Shown: piece after piece, positions 1 through 9,129 of the stretch
Layout of the letters: every line of letters starts with the position of its first letter
Position numbering within the stretch: the stretch's first letter is position 1
Source: Rickettsiales bacterium
GTDB taxonomy: Bacteria; Pseudomonadota; Alphaproteobacteria; Rickettsiales; SXRF01
Direction: 5' to 3'
Assembly (NCBI GenBank): GCA_021299465.1
Contig: JAJTHB010000011.1
Coordinates: forward strand, 1-64,000
Length of the DNA: 64,000 nucleotides
Program-made: the position numbers and the translations under genes
The notes under the pieces: generated by a model
Seen by the model: the letters and a program-made list of their open reading frames with translations, nothing else
Told to the model about the DNA's origin: nothing
Database searches by the model: none

Positions 1-840
1 CACCACGCCTTTTTTACGCAGCATGTTGGTGACGGTGAGGACGAGGTCGGTCGCGGTGGTGCCTTCCTTCAGTTTGCCGGTGAGCTTAAAGCCCACCACT
101 TCTGGAATAAGCATGGATACAGGCTGGCCAAGCATCGCCGCTTCCGCTTCAATACCGCCCACACCCCAGCCAAGCACGCCAAGGCCGTTGATCATCGTCG
201 TATGCGAATCGGTGCCAACCAGCGTATCGGGATAGGCGACATCATCCTGCACCCAGACTGCCTGAGCTAGATATTCAAGGTTCACCTGATGACAAATACC
301 GGTTCCGGGAGGAACCACACGGAAGTTATTGAATGCATTCTGCCCCCAACGCAGGAACTCATAGCGCTCGCCGTTTCGCTGCATTTCGAGATCGACATTC
401 TGCGCGAATGCACCATCGGTCGCATAATGATCCACCATCACTGAGTGGTCGATCACGAGATCAACAGGAGATAGAGGGTTGATTTTTTCTGCATCGCCGC
501 CGAGCTTGGCCATGGCATCGCGCATCGCCGCTAAATCCACCACCGCCGGAACGCCGGTAAAATCCTGCATCAGCACGCGCGCGGGGCGGAAGGCAATCTC
601 GCGGTCAGACTTTTTATTCACGTACCACTCGCCAAACGCTTCGATATCGCCTTTCGACACGCTGACATCATCTTCCCAGCGAAGGAGGTTTTCCATCAGG
701 ATTTTGATGGAATAGGGGAGCCGTGATAAATCCTGCTTCAGCGCTTTGTAGGCTTTTGGCAGGTCGTAATAGGTGTAGCTCTTGCTGCCGACCTTAAGTT
801 CCGCCTCAGCGCCAAACGAATTCTTCGACTTGTGTTTCAC
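1..840 (-). CDS. acnA: Aconitate hydratase A, N-terminal part (cut by window start)
   Basis: TCA-cycle enzyme that isomerises citrate to isocitrate using a [4Fe-4S] cluster in the cytosol. The reading frame is open from a GTG codon at 840 to base 1, giving about 280 N-terminal residues of a protein normally near 900. It shows the family blocks [19 protein letters not shown] and [16 protein letters not shown], and the IDHSVMVD block. The GTG start is chosen because AAGGAG lies 7 bases upstream, and the family's N-terminal region ([19 protein letters not shown]) follows within a few residues. The cluster cysteines lie beyond the window. It diverges from ccmA across a 77-base gap. Family assignment is very secure; only the exact start is inferred. 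Confidence 0.96.
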   Translation of the reverse strand, partial: MKHKSKNSFGAEAELKVGSKSYTYYDLPKAYKALKQDLSRLPYSIKILMENLLRWEDDVSVSKGDIEAFGEWYVNKKSDREIAFRPARVLMQDFTGVPAVVDLAAMRDAMAKLGGDAEKINPLSPVDLVIDHSVMVDHYATDGAFAQNVDLEMQRNGERYEFLRWGQNAFNNFRVVPPGTGICHQVNLEYLAQAVWVQDDVAYPDTLVGTDSHTTMINGLGVLGWGVGGIEAEAAMLGQPVSMLIPEVVGFKLTGKLKEGTTATDLVLTVTNMLRKKGVV

Positions 841-917
841 GGGGATGCTCCTTATGAATAGGGATAGAATATTAAAAGACTAATCATTTCTAACGGTTAA
901 AGGTTAAATGTTCGTTT

Positions 918-1547
918 ATGCTGGTGGCTGAAAACCTGACATGCAGACGTGGGGAACGAACAATATTCAAGGGCTTAGGCTTTTGCTTACAGGAAGGGGC
1001 GCTGCTTCTCCTTAAAGGCGCTAACGGCAGCGGAAAAACAAGCCTTCTTAAGATGATAGCGGGGCTGATTACGCCGGAAGAGGGCTCTATTTCTTGGGAT
1101 GGCGTGTTGATTTCCGGTCAGGATCTCCTTGTGCGAGGGGATAATACTGATTTCAAGCGAAGCCTGATGATGGTCGGGCATAAAAGCGCTGTGAAGCTGG
1201 ATTTGACCGTGGAAGAAAACCTCCGCTTCTGGGGTAGGCTGTATGGCACTGAAATGCTGCTGCCCGCCGCGCTTAAATTCTATGAACTGACCAAGTATAA
1301 GGACACGCCATGCAAGGAACTCTCTGCCGGCTGGCAGCGTCGCGTGGCGCTGGCGCGGCTCATTATTGCGCCATGTAAACTCTGGCTGCTAGACGAGCCC
1401 ACCAATTTTCTGGATGAAGAAGCGGTGCTCCTGACCGCGAGCCTGATTGAAAGCCGCGTGAAGCAGGGCGGCATCGTCATCGCCGCCAGCCACAGCATGA
1501 GCTCCGGCGTGGCGAGCCATGTGCTGATGGTGGAGGATTTTGTTTAA
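918..1547 (+). CDS. ccmA: Heme exporter ATP-binding protein CcmA
   Basis: ATPase of the CcmABC(D) transporter that releases heme-loaded CcmE for cytochrome c maturation at the inner membrane. The 209 residues match the usual CcmA length. They carry Walker A GANGSGKTS near residue 35, the ABC signature with the Gly-to-Ala variant LSAGWQRRVALARL near 133, Walker B LWLLDEP near 154 and an H-loop ASHS near 190. LSAGQ/W is typical of CcmA and separates it from other ABC ATPases. The upstream gap shared with acnA holds a perfect tandem 7-mer, GGTTAAA twice at 895-908, just before the start. The stop overlaps the ccmB start (TAATG), so the two are coupled. Confidence 0.93.
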   Translation: MLVAENLTCRRGERTIFKGLGFCLQEGALLLLKGANGSGKTSLLKMIAGLITPEEGSISWDGVLISGQDLLVRGDNTDFKRSLMMVGHKSAVKLDLTVEENLRFWGRLYGTEMLLPAALKFYELTKYKDTPCKELSAGWQRRVALARLIIAPCKLWLLDEPTNFLDEEAVLLTASLIESRVKQGGIVIAASHSMSSGVASHVLMVEDFV

Positions 1548-2176
1548 TGTTCCAACTCGTCCTCTCGCAATCTATTTCGCAATCATTCCGCCGAGGCGGC
1601 GGGGCGTTTGGTGCCTGTGCGTTTTACATTATTATTGTGACGCTGTTTGCCTTTGCGCTTTCGCCGGACACTCTCAGTAAACATGCGGGCGCGGTGATGT
1701 GTGTGGCGATGCTGCTTGCGAGCATCACCGCCATGCCACTGCTGTTTGAGCGCGACCATGAGGATGGCACGCTCGAGCAATACCTTTTATGGCCGGTGGC
1801 GCTTGAATTGCTAATGCTCGCCAAGATTGCCGGCCAGTGGATTGCTGTTACGCTGCCAATTCTACTTGCTTCACCCTTGATGGCGATGTTCGCAGGGCTG
1901 GAGTTTGAGACGGCGCTGAGCGCGATGCTCCAGTTGTTACTCGCCTCGTTTTCGATGATCGCGGTGGGGAGTATCGCCGCCGCACTCACACTCGGGGCGA
2001 GGCGAGGCGGATTGCTGCAGGCACTCATTACGCTGCCACTTTATGTACCGATTCTTATTTTTGCATCAGCAAGCAGTGGGGCGGGTATTCTTTTATTTTT
2101 AAGTGCTATGGCGCTAGTTTTATGGCCGCTTTCGTGCTTTGTGTGCGGCGCTATTTTACGCATTGTGTCAGAATAA
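1547..2176 (+). CDS. ccmB: Heme exporter membrane protein CcmB
   Basis: Integral membrane partner of CcmA in the heme-handling ABC complex. At 209 residues it is close to the usual 215-220, and shows about six hydrophobic segments. The early FERDHEDGTLEQYLLWPV block is the recognisable CcmB motif (E-x-DGTLEQ), and the C-terminal half is almost entirely hydrophobic. It starts one base inside the ccmA stop codon. ccmC, which often follows, is absent here: the gene stops directly against the stop of a convergent pilin-like gene with no bases between. The other Ccm proteins must lie elsewhere if the system I pathway is complete. Confidence 0.93.
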   Translation: MFQLVLSQSISQSFRRGGGAFGACAFYIIIVTLFAFALSPDTLSKHAGAVMCVAMLLASITAMPLLFERDHEDGTLEQYLLWPVALELLMLAKIAGQWIAVTLPILLASPLMAMFAGLEFETALSAMLQLLLASFSMIAVGSIAAALTLGARRGGLLQALITLPLYVPILIFASASSGAGILLFLSAMALVLWPLSCFVCGAILRIVSE

Positions 2177-3073
2177 TTATTGATAACTATAAGAAATCGT
2201 ACAGTAAAATTTATTTGCGCTATCGCCTTTTAATCCATAGCGAACAAGATCCGCGTTAGAATCAAGATAACCGGATATACCGGCGATGGTCGAAACATCG
2301 AAGCATGATTCTCCGGTGGTGGTCTGCCCGATATCACCAACAACGCGATTATTACCCGCCAGGTCCGAAATGTAGGAAGCCTGCACCCGACCATTCAGGG
2401 GAATACCATCGTCCATTTTATTATCAATGGCAAAGGCCTGCAACGCCGAGAATGAACCCTGGCGAATATCATACTGCCCTAAGGTGATAGTGCTTCTCAT
2501 CGAATTGATAGAAAAACAGAAAGGACCGGGGCAATCCACTGCCATAACAGGATTTTGTCCACGAAGGTCATCGGAGTATATAGCAACGTAGTTATTGCCG
2601 CCAAACTTCGCCTTTGGAAAATAAGCAGCTAATCGATCCGATGGCACGGTCAAACCAGAGGTCCCGGCAAAATCATCAACATTAAAAATATAGGTCCCTT
2701 CAATAAGGCCCGCATAGCCTAGATCATTCCAGAACATCGCAATTTCACAGCCAAAATTTGTGGTGCTGCGGTTTGCGCTTACGCAGGATTGCAACTTCTC
2801 GTTGCCATCGCCGCGCCTAGCCGCACCGGAACGCGGCGTCATGCCAAAAGCGGCAGCCTTGTGAGAAGCTAAATCCCCGGGGAGGCCATTATATTTCAGG
2901 CGAAAAGTGTTGACCGCGCTATTCATATTCTCGATTTGCGAAATTTGCGCACGAATCCTTGCGGCATTGATCAAATCCGTGCCCACCAAAATACCAGCGG
3001 CGATGAGGCCTATAATGACAATAACAATAGAAAGCTCAATAAGCGTAAATCCATTTCGATTCATAATCATCAT
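2177..3073 (-). CDS. Prepilin-type (type IV pilin-like) protein
   Basis: The N-terminus has a class III prepilin signal: a short basic leader MNRNG, then FTLIELSIVIVIIGLIAAGI, a hydrophobic stretch with Glu at +5. This is the substrate of prepilin peptidase PilD and builds type IV pili or type II secretion pseudopili. The remaining roughly 260 residues (family pilins are often 130-170) are a soluble domain with several Cys (near 89, 100, 175, 180 and toward the end), so disulfides in the periplasm are plausible. Three ATGs are available (3073, 3070, 3064); 3073 forms ATGA with the stop of the upstream G1P-dehydrogenase-like gene. No other pilus gene is in the window, so whether it is a major, minor or pseudopilin cannot be told. 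Confidence 0.8.
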   Translation of the reverse strand: MMIMNRNGFTLIELSIVIVIIGLIAAGILVGTDLINAARIRAQISQIENMNSAVNTFRLKYNGLPGDLASHKAAAFGMTPRSGAARRGDGNEKLQSCVSANRSTTNFGCEIAMFWNDLGYAGLIEGTYIFNVDDFAGTSGLTVPSDRLAAYFPKAKFGGNNYVAIYSDDLRGQNPVMAVDCPGPFCFSINSMRSTITLGQYDIRQGSFSALQAFAIDNKMDDGIPLNGRVQASYISDLAGNNRVVGDIGQTTTGESCFDVSTIAGISGYLDSNADLVRYGLKGDSANKFYCTISYSYQ

Positions 3074-4287
3074 CCTTGCGAAAGATCTAAAAACGTAAAA
3101 CGCTCTCTCGTATAGCGCGCGAGGCTTAGGGCATTTGCAAAATCTGCATCCGCCCAGCCAAGCTGGGACACATGTGTCGGCGCGTCGGCTGATTCCAGCG
3201 CCTTTTTGATTCGCTCAACCGGTATGGTAATTTTTGCTATTTTCTCTGCAACACTTACCCAATCAGGTTTGGCAGCGATTTTCACGAGCGCCATTTTACC
3301 ATCAAACGCCTTACGGCACGTTGTTGTAACTTCGCTGCCAAAAAAATGGATCATGCGCTCGGTACTAAAATCATCCGGACGAAACGAAATTTTGCCCTGA
3401 AGCAATTCCTGCTGCATCGCGGCCATGAGCAGTGTGGTCACGCCAATTGCTTCGCCGTGCAGCGGGTGTTTTGCCTTTTTATGCCCCAGCATCTCCATGG
3501 TATGGGCGATCATGTGTTCACCCTGACTGGCAGGATAACTGCCACCGGCGATGGTCATGCCCATTCCAGAGAGCAGCAACGTTTTGATGAGCAGGCTGAT
3601 GCTTGTTTTGTCATGCTTCGCTATGCCCGCGCCAAGCTCCATAAGCTCTGGTTCATAGGGCGCAAGAAGCTCAAACGGCACGTCGTCATAATGTGTATCA
3701 AAGAAGAGGTGAGAAAGCAGCCAGTCCGCCTGAGCGGTAGAACGTGCCAGCGCATCACCAAAACCGCTTTGTGAGAGGCGAAGTGGTGCTTCCGTTATCA
3801 CCGAAAGATCACAAAACACCGCCTGTGGCATCATCGCCAGCATGGTTTTTTTATGGCCACCAACTGTGATCGAAGCATTGGCCGATAGATAGCCATTCAT
3901 CGAAGCGGCAGTTGGAAAGACCAGATACGGTTGGCGATCCAGATGCGCGACATATTTACATAAATCATTCACGGTGCCGCTACCCACCGCTATAAGCGCA
4001 TCCGCCGATAGCGTTTGCGCGCGAAGGCTGGCCACCGCTTTGTCATCAGCGATAAGTGGCGATTGCAGAGTCACATGCGTGCTAGGGAAGCGCCCCTTGA
4101 GCGCACGAAAAACTTCGTCACCCAGAGCGTCAGCCGTATGGCGATCATCCACAATCGCGAGGCGCATCGGCGCAAAAACTTCCGCTACCAGCTCATCGAG
4201 ATCACGCCTTAGATCATCCTCGCAGATAATCTTTGGCAATCTTGGTAAATGTTTTTTGATGAGTGATTGGGTGCTGGCCGTAAACAA
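3070..4287 (-). CDS. sn-Glycerol-1-phosphate dehydrogenase-like (AraM/EgsA family) enzyme
   Basis: Member of the iron-containing alcohol dehydrogenase superfamily, 405 residues. NAD-binding block VGSGTVNDLCKYVA lies near residue 102 and FPTAASMNGYLSANASI near 124. Likely metal ligands are Asp in SGFGDALAR, His in GEHMIAHTMEM and His in PLHGEAIGV. In archaea G1P dehydrogenase makes the backbone of ether lipids; bacterial AraM homologues reduce DHAP to G1P in Gram-positives. No GGGP synthase lies nearby, so product use is unknown and a related polyol-phosphate activity is possible. The first in-frame start is a TTG at 4287; no ATG exists upstream before a break in similarity. It is coupled (ATGA) to the downstream pilin-like gene. 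Confidence 0.82.
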   Translation of the reverse strand: MFTASTQSLIKKHLPRLPKIICEDDLRRDLDELVAEVFAPMRLAIVDDRHTADALGDEVFRALKGRFPSTHVTLQSPLIADDKAVASLRAQTLSADALIAVGSGTVNDLCKYVAHLDRQPYLVFPTAASMNGYLSANASITVGGHKKTMLAMMPQAVFCDLSVITEAPLRLSQSGFGDALARSTAQADWLLSHLFFDTHYDDVPFELLAPYEPELMELGAGIAKHDKTSISLLIKTLLLSGMGMTIAGGSYPASQGEHMIAHTMEMLGHKKAKHPLHGEAIGVTTLLMAAMQQELLQGKISFRPDDFSTERMIHFFGSEVTTTCRKAFDGKMALVKIAAKPDWVSVAEKIAKITIPVERIKKALESADAPTHVSQLGWADADFANALSLARYTRERFTFLDLSQG

Positions 4288-4365
4288 GAGACAACTTTCT
4301 AACTTGTGAATTGTAAAACGAGCGTTATGGTATCTTCATTGATTCCTCCTGTCAGGTTTTTTTTT

Positions 4366-5187
4366 ATGCGCCGATTTTTACTTGTCTGCTTCAGCTCACT
4401 CTTACTGACCTCGTGCGCCGCAGAGCCGCCCAAAGAACAACCAGCCAGCTCCATACCTGCTCCGCCAAGTGACGCCGCATTCAACCAGTGGCTTAAAGGC
4501 GTGAAAAAAGAAGCAAGCAGCAAGGGCATTTCTAAGGCCACAATTGATGATGCGCTGACCGGTATCGCCCATGATGACCGCGTGATCCGTCTTGATCGCA
4601 GGCAGCCCGAAACCAAGCTTACGCTGGAAGAATATCTGGCCAAAGTCATCAGCGACCAACGTATTAATCGCGGCCGCGAGCTGCTTGCCGAGCATCGCGC
4701 CTTGCTGGAGCCGATCAGCCAGAAATATGGTGTGGCGTCGGAATTCATCGTGGCGCTATGGGGTATCGAGACCAGCTATGGAAATAATACCGGTAGTTTC
4801 TCGGTCATCGAATCGCTCGCAACCCTTGCTTATGACGGCCGCCGCAGCCAGTATTTTCGCGGTGAGCTGATGAATGCACTGCGTATTATCGAGGAGGATC
4901 ATATCAGCGCTTACGCCATGGAAGGTTCATGGGCGGGCGCGATGGGGCAGTGCCAGTTCATGCCATCAAGCTTCCTTGCTTATGCTGTGGATTATAACGG
5001 CGATGGCAAACGCGACATATGGAATACCGAGGCTGATGTGTTTGCGTCCATCGCTAATTACTTAAACCAGCATGGCTGGAATCAAGACAAAGAAAACCAG
5101 TTTAATGTTATTTTAAAATGGAATCGCTCGCGCTATTTTGCCACGGCCGTGATGCAGATTGCAGAGCGTATTAAGGAGGGAGCATGA
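4366..5187 (+). CDS. Membrane-bound lytic murein transglycosylase (MltB-like lipoprotein)
   Basis: Cleaves peptidoglycan glycan strands to 1,6-anhydro products in the periplasm. I place the start at ATG 4366 because it gives a clean lipoprotein signal MRRFLLVCFSSLLLTSC with lipobox LTSC; the frame is also open from 4306 and an ATG at 4327 is possible. The catalytic Glu is in WGIETSYGNNTGSF. Family blocks VIESLATLAYDGRR, GSWAGAMGQCQFMPSSF, the Ca-loop-like DYNGDGKRDIW and the terminal WNRSRYFATAV all follow in order, so the SLT_2 domain is complete. There is no C-terminal peptidoglycan-binding domain. The stop overlaps the next gene start (ATGA), coupling it to RlpA. Confidence 0.9.
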   Translation: MRRFLLVCFSSLLLTSCAAEPPKEQPASSIPAPPSDAAFNQWLKGVKKEASSKGISKATIDDALTGIAHDDRVIRLDRRQPETKLTLEEYLAKVISDQRINRGRELLAEHRALLEPISQKYGVASEFIVALWGIETSYGNNTGSFSVIESLATLAYDGRRSQYFRGELMNALRIIEEDHISAYAMEGSWAGAMGQCQFMPSSFLAYAVDYNGDGKRDIWNTEADVFASIANYLNQHGWNQDKENQFNVILKWNRSRYFATAVMQIAERIKEGA

Positions 5188-6284
5188 GACCGATAAAATG
5201 GATCGCTGCAGCAATGTTACTTTTAACAGCCTGCGCTGAACAACCAGCACCGCCGGGTGTTAAGATCGGCAAACCTTATGTGATTGCCGGCAAAACCTAT
5301 TATCCTTCTTACGACCCCACCTATGATAAAACCGGTGTCGCCTCCTGGTATGGACCGGGCTTCCACGGCAACCGCACGGCCAACGGCGAAAAATATGATA
5401 AGTATGACTTAACTGCTGCCCACCCGACGCTGCCGATGCCGTCGCTGGTGCGTGTCACCAATTTAGACAATGGCAAATCGTTGGTGGTTCGGGTTAATGA
5501 CCGTGGGCCATTCGCCGAAAACCGCATCATCGATCTTTCCAAACGATCGGCGCAGCTGCTCGGTATTACAGGCCTTGCCAAAGTGCGGGTGCAGTTTCTG
5601 AAAGAAGAAACCGAGCGCTACCTCGCTGAGCGCGAGCAGCGCGGCGGCGAAATCGATATGTTCGCTTATAATGAAGAGATCAAAAACCGCACCGATAGAT
5701 CGATTGCGCGATCCACTGAGCCAGAAGAATCAACGATTGTCGAAAGCAGCATCTCTACCAGCGGCCGAGGCCAGCAAGTGGCAAGCGCCGCGCCGGTGAT
5801 GTCGGTCGGCAGCGGTGATCTTGTCAGCCAGCCATCGGTAGGCGCGCGTGGCAAAGAAGTGGTGCTGCAGAAACCGAGCGCGCCATCGCCCATCAGCGAA
5901 GCAGCAGCCGAAACCAGCGTAGTGGACGTGGCTGAAGAAGCACCGGAGCCGGGCGCCGTTGTGCTGAGCTCGCCTGAAGCTGCGCCCATAAAAATGGCTG
6001 AAAAAAAGCCAGTTTCACCTAGGCGCGAAATGACGCCATCTGCCGGCGCGCCAAGCTCCGGCTATTTCATTCAGGCCGGCTCATTCGCAAGCGAAGTGAA
6101 TGCAGAAAAACTAAGAGGCAAATTATCTCACCTCTCTGATGTTCAAATTGAAAAAATTGACATGGCAGATAAAACCTGGTGGCGCGTTCGTGTCGGTCCG
6201 TTTGCAGAAAAAACAGCTGCGGATATGACACTTGCGGAAGTACGTTCCAGCGGCGCGTCCGATGCTCGTATTGTGCAGCAGTAG
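5184..6284 (+). CDS. rlpA: RlpA-family septal ring lipoprotein with DPBB and SPOR domains
   Basis: Periplasmic lipoprotein of the RlpA family, lytic transglycosylases or septal proteins acting on denuded glycan at division sites. Signal MRPIKWIAAAMLLLTAC ends in lipobox LTAC. The double-psi beta-barrel domain (about 48-140) includes ASWYGPGFHGNRTANGEKYD and VRVNDRGPFAENRIIDLS with the conserved Asp. A low-complexity Ala/Pro/Glu linker (about 160-285) leads to a C-terminal SPOR domain (about 292-366, GYFIQAGSFASEVNAEKL, WWRVRVGPF) that binds denuded peptidoglycan. It is coupled to the MltB-like gene and followed by a D,D-carboxypeptidase, a cell-wall cluster. Confidence 0.92.
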   Translation: MRPIKWIAAAMLLLTACAEQPAPPGVKIGKPYVIAGKTYYPSYDPTYDKTGVASWYGPGFHGNRTANGEKYDKYDLTAAHPTLPMPSLVRVTNLDNGKSLVVRVNDRGPFAENRIIDLSKRSAQLLGITGLAKVRVQFLKEETERYLAEREQRGGEIDMFAYNEEIKNRTDRSIARSTEPEESTIVESSISTSGRGQQVASAAPVMSVGSGDLVSQPSVGARGKEVVLQKPSAPSPISEAAAETSVVDVAEEAPEPGAVVLSSPEAAPIKMAEKKPVSPRREMTPSAGAPSSGYFIQAGSFASEVNAEKLRGKLSHLSDVQIEKIDMADKTWWRVRVGPFAEKTAADMTLAEVRSSGASDARIVQQ

Positions 6285-6290
6285 AGGTTT

Positions 6291-6316
6291 ATCATCCCCG
6301 CGAAAGCGGGGATGAT
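6291..6316. repeat. G+C-rich palindrome between rlpA and the carboxypeptidase gene
   Basis: ATCATCCCCGC-GAAA-GCGGGGATGAT is a perfect 11-bp stem with a GAAA loop, 7 bases after the rlpA stop. There is no T-run on either side, so it is a weak candidate for rho-independent termination and looks more like a dispersed palindromic repeat; related sequences occur at 60733-60752 and 60832-60851. Confidence 0.75.
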
Positions 6317-6353
6317 GTAGGCGGATCACGATAAAAACATGATAGAGAATTCA

Positions 6354-7469
6354 ATGAAAAGATTTTTTCTGATAATGGTTGTTGGCGTTTGGTCGAGTAC
6401 GGCCCATGCAATCGAAACCTCGGCCAAGCACGCTTACCTCATTGATGCAACGACAGGTACAGTCCTGCTGAATAAAGACGGTGAAGTGGCGATGCCGCCT
6501 TCTTCGATGAGCAAGCTGATGACGGCATATGTGCTTTTCTCACGGCTTAAAGAAGGCCGCGTCAAGCTGACCGATGAATTCACCGTCAGCGAAAAGGCGT
6601 GGCGCACACAAGGCTCCAAGACATTCGTGCATGTCGGCGATAAGGTGCCGGTGGAAACGCTAATTCGCGGTATTATTGTTCAATCCGGCAATGATGCTTG
6701 CGTGACGGTTGCCGAAAATATTAGTGGCTCAGAAGAGGCGTTTGCCGCCGAGATGAACCGTATCGGCAAAGAAATTGGCCTCACCGGTAGCAACTTCGTT
6801 AACTCTACCGGCTGGCCGGATGAAGGCCATGTGATGACCGCGCGCGATCTTGCGCATCTGGCGAGCCGCCTCATCATGGATTTTCCAGAATATTATCACT
6901 ACTATTCTGAACGCGAATTCACCTACAACAAGATCACCCAGCAAAATCGAAACCGTTTGCTTGCCAGCGATATCGGCGTTGATGGCCTGAAAACCGGACA
7001 TACGGAAGTGGCTGGCTATGGCATCACATTATCTGCAAAAAAAGGTGAGCGCCGTGTGATTTTGACAGTCAACGGCCTTGAGAGCGATAATGCAAGGGTG
7101 GAAGAGGGTGATCGCCTGCTTCGTTGGGCGCTGCGGGAATTTGAAAATAAAAAGCTCCTGAGCGCTGGCCAAAAACTGGACGATGCGCCAGTGTGGTTCG
7201 GTACATCCCAAACGGTTTCACTGGTTGCAAATGATGATGTGCTCATGACACTTCCCGTTTCAGCCGCGAGCAATCTAACGATGACACTTAAATATAACAG
7301 CCCGATTGCCGCGCCGATTGTTAAAGGCACTCATGTGGCGGATGTTATTGTTTCTGCGCCCGGGCTTGAACCTCAAACCATTCAGATTGTTGCCGGTGAA
7401 GATGTTAGCAAGCTCTCCGGCATTGCATATTGGTGGGCAAAGATTCGCTACCAGATCACCGGCTCCTGA
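6354..7469 (+). CDS. D-alanyl-D-alanine carboxypeptidase (PBP5/DacA-like)
   Basis: Penicillin-binding protein that trims the terminal D-Ala of peptidoglycan pentapeptides in the periplasm. The start at 6354 gives a Sec signal (MKRFFLIMVVGVWSSTAHA); an upstream in-frame ATG at 6339 only adds five residues. The three active-site motifs are present: SMSK near residue 50 (S-x-x-K), SGN near 107 and KTG in DGLKTGHTEVAG near 210. The peptidase S11 C-terminal beta domain follows (about 255-355). The last residues (AYWWAKIRYQITGS) resemble the amphipathic membrane anchor of PBP5. The stop overlaps the tmk start by one base (TGATG). Confidence 0.92.
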   Translation: MKRFFLIMVVGVWSSTAHAIETSAKHAYLIDATTGTVLLNKDGEVAMPPSSMSKLMTAYVLFSRLKEGRVKLTDEFTVSEKAWRTQGSKTFVHVGDKVPVETLIRGIIVQSGNDACVTVAENISGSEEAFAAEMNRIGKEIGLTGSNFVNSTGWPDEGHVMTARDLAHLASRLIMDFPEYYHYYSEREFTYNKITQQNRNRLLASDIGVDGLKTGHTEVAGYGITLSAKKGERRVILTVNGLESDNARVEEGDRLLRWALREFENKKLLSAGQKLDDAPVWFGTSQTVSLVANDDVLMTLPVSAASNLTMTLKYNSPIAAPIVKGTHVADVIVSAPGLEPQTIQIVAGEDVSKLSGIAYWWAKIRYQITGS

Positions 7470-8101
7470 TGGCTGGGCATTTTATTACGCTCGAGGGTGG
7501 GGAAGGCTGTGGCAAAACCACACAGATCAAGCTGCTCGCAGATTCGCTTGCTAAAGCGGGTTTGGACTGTCTCACCACACGCGAGCCGGGTGGATCTGAG
7601 GGTGCAGAAAAAATCCGCGAGCTGCTGGTGACCGGCGCTGCCGACCGATGGGATGCAAAAACCGAAACCCTGCTTTTTTATGCTGCGCGCGCTGATCACC
7701 TGATGCGCACGATCAAGCCTGCGCTTGCCGCAGGTAAAAGTGTGATCTGCGACCGATTTGCTGATTCCACACGCGTTTATCAAGGCCTTGGCAAGGCAGT
7801 CGATACCGCATTTATCGATAAACTGCATGAGCTTGTGCTGGCAGATTTCAAGCCGAACTTAACGCTCATTCTTGATATCGACCCAACCATTGGCCTTGCG
7901 CGCGCGGCATCTCGGCGTGGCAGTGAAATGCGCTTCGAACAGCTCCCCACAGAGTTTCATCAGCGTGTGCGTGATGGCTTTCTTGTGATTGCCAGAAAAG
8001 AACCTGAGCGCTGCGTAGTGATTGATGCATCGAGGCCTGTGGATGAGGTAGCGGCCAATATTCGTGATATCATATCAAAAAAATTAGGTATCACATGCTA
8101 G
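7469..8101 (+). CDS. tmk: Thymidylate kinase
   Basis: Phosphorylates dTMP to dTDP. The start at 7469 overlaps the carboxypeptidase stop and puts FITLEGGEGCGKTTQIK (P-loop) at residue 5 as usual; a longer in-frame extension from 7430 lies inside the upstream gene and is rejected. Other family marks are the TREPGGSEGAEKIRELL block (about 36), DRFADSTRVYQGLG (DR-Y motif, about 92) and a lid region with RASRRGSEMRFEQ. The 210 residues match the bacterial family. It overlaps holB by seven bases, the usual tmk-holB pairing. Confidence 0.95.
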   Translation: MAGHFITLEGGEGCGKTTQIKLLADSLAKAGLDCLTTREPGGSEGAEKIRELLVTGAADRWDAKTETLLFYAARADHLMRTIKPALAAGKSVICDRFADSTRVYQGLGKAVDTAFIDKLHELVLADFKPNLTLILDIDPTIGLARAASRRGSEMRFEQLPTEFHQRVRDGFLVIARKEPERCVVIDASRPVDEVAANIRDIISKKLGITC

Positions 8102-9105
8102 TTGGGCATGACAAAGAGTGGCAGCAACTACTGACTGCTAGTGCGCGCGGCACGCTGCCGCATGGCCTGCTAATAAGCGGCGCACGCGGCATCGGCAAAG
8201 GTACGCTGGCAAGGCAGTTTGCGCTGCATCTTCTTTCTTCAGGCGGCAGGGATGAAAGCGCTGTCCTCAGCCGTATGAAAAGCGGCGGCCATAGCGATTT
8301 CCTGCTGGTGGAGCAGGAGATCGACCCAAAAAAAGATGAGCTTAAGGCCGAAATTTCGGTGGAGCAGGCGAGGGAGGTGGCGCAGTTTTTATCAATGACG
8401 CCTGGCGAAAGCAGCTGGCGCGTCGTCATCATCGACAGCATCGATAACCTGAATGTAAATGCCGCCAACGCCATCCTTAAAATCCTTGAAGAACCGCCGC
8501 CACAGTCAATCTTGATGCTGATATCCCACACGCCTGGCAGGCTGCTTCCAACGATTCGATCGCGCTGCCGGAGCCTCAAACTTGCGCCTTTGTCGCGCGA
8601 GACGTTTCATGAGGTGATGCGCGACTACGCGCCGGAGCTGGATATTCACCAGCGAGAAAGCCTTGGGCGCTTAAGCGATTATTCGCCTGGTGTTGCCGCT
8701 CAGCTATCCCATGCTGGCGCACTGGAGACTTATGCCTCACTTCTTGGGTTGCTGAGACATTTACCCAGCATCGACCACAGTGCACTTCATAGCTTTGCCG
8801 ATAAGATCGGCAGTGGTTCAGCACACCAAAACTGGCAGCATTTCAGCTTGCTTGCACTCGTACTACTTTCGAGGCTATGCAAGGCTGCATCCGGCATCTC
8901 ACAGCCGGAGATCAGCGATGGTGAGCAAGATATACTGATTAGCACCAGCCGTTTGCAACCGGCAGCGGTTTGGGCCTTAAAATGGCAGCAAACCCAAGAG
9001 CAGCTGGCTTTAGTGAGCTCGCGTCATCTGGATGCCAAGCAGGCCGCCATTGCATGGGTGCATGGCTTATCCGATAGCGAAACAAAGTGGCTGGTTGCGA
9101 GTTAG
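8095..9105 (+). CDS. holB: DNA polymerase III subunit delta-prime
   Basis: Clamp-loader subunit that helps open the beta sliding clamp. It begins with LLISGARGIGKGTLARQFA, a P-loop-like segment, then SVEQAREVAQFLSMTP, the DSIDNLNVNAANAILKILEEPP block and LMLISHTPGRLLPTIRSRC (SRC motif with the conserved Arg), all in the order of the HolB/DnaX family. Length 336 is normal. It overlaps tmk and is followed after 24 bases by metG, forming tmk-holB-metG-tatD-MBL, an order common in alphaproteobacteria. The C-terminal collar domain diverges, as is usual. Confidence 0.92.
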   Translation: MLVGHDKEWQQLLTASARGTLPHGLLISGARGIGKGTLARQFALHLLSSGGRDESAVLSRMKSGGHSDFLLVEQEIDPKKDELKAEISVEQAREVAQFLSMTPGESSWRVVIIDSIDNLNVNAANAILKILEEPPPQSILMLISHTPGRLLPTIRSRCRSLKLAPLSRETFHEVMRDYAPELDIHQRESLGRLSDYSPGVAAQLSHAGALETYASLLGLLRHLPSIDHSALHSFADKIGSGSAHQNWQHFSLLALVLLSRLCKAASGISQPEISDGEQDILISTSRLQPAAVWALKWQQTQEQLALVSSRHLDAKQAAIAWVHGLSDSETKWLVAS

Positions 9106-9129
9106 CAAAATTTCTCTACACTCACGCCC

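Noticed and set aside
4306-4365. Extended N-terminus of the MltB-like protein
   Set aside because: Starting at 4306 would bury the lipoprotein signal in the interior; the ATG at 4366 gives a perfect one.
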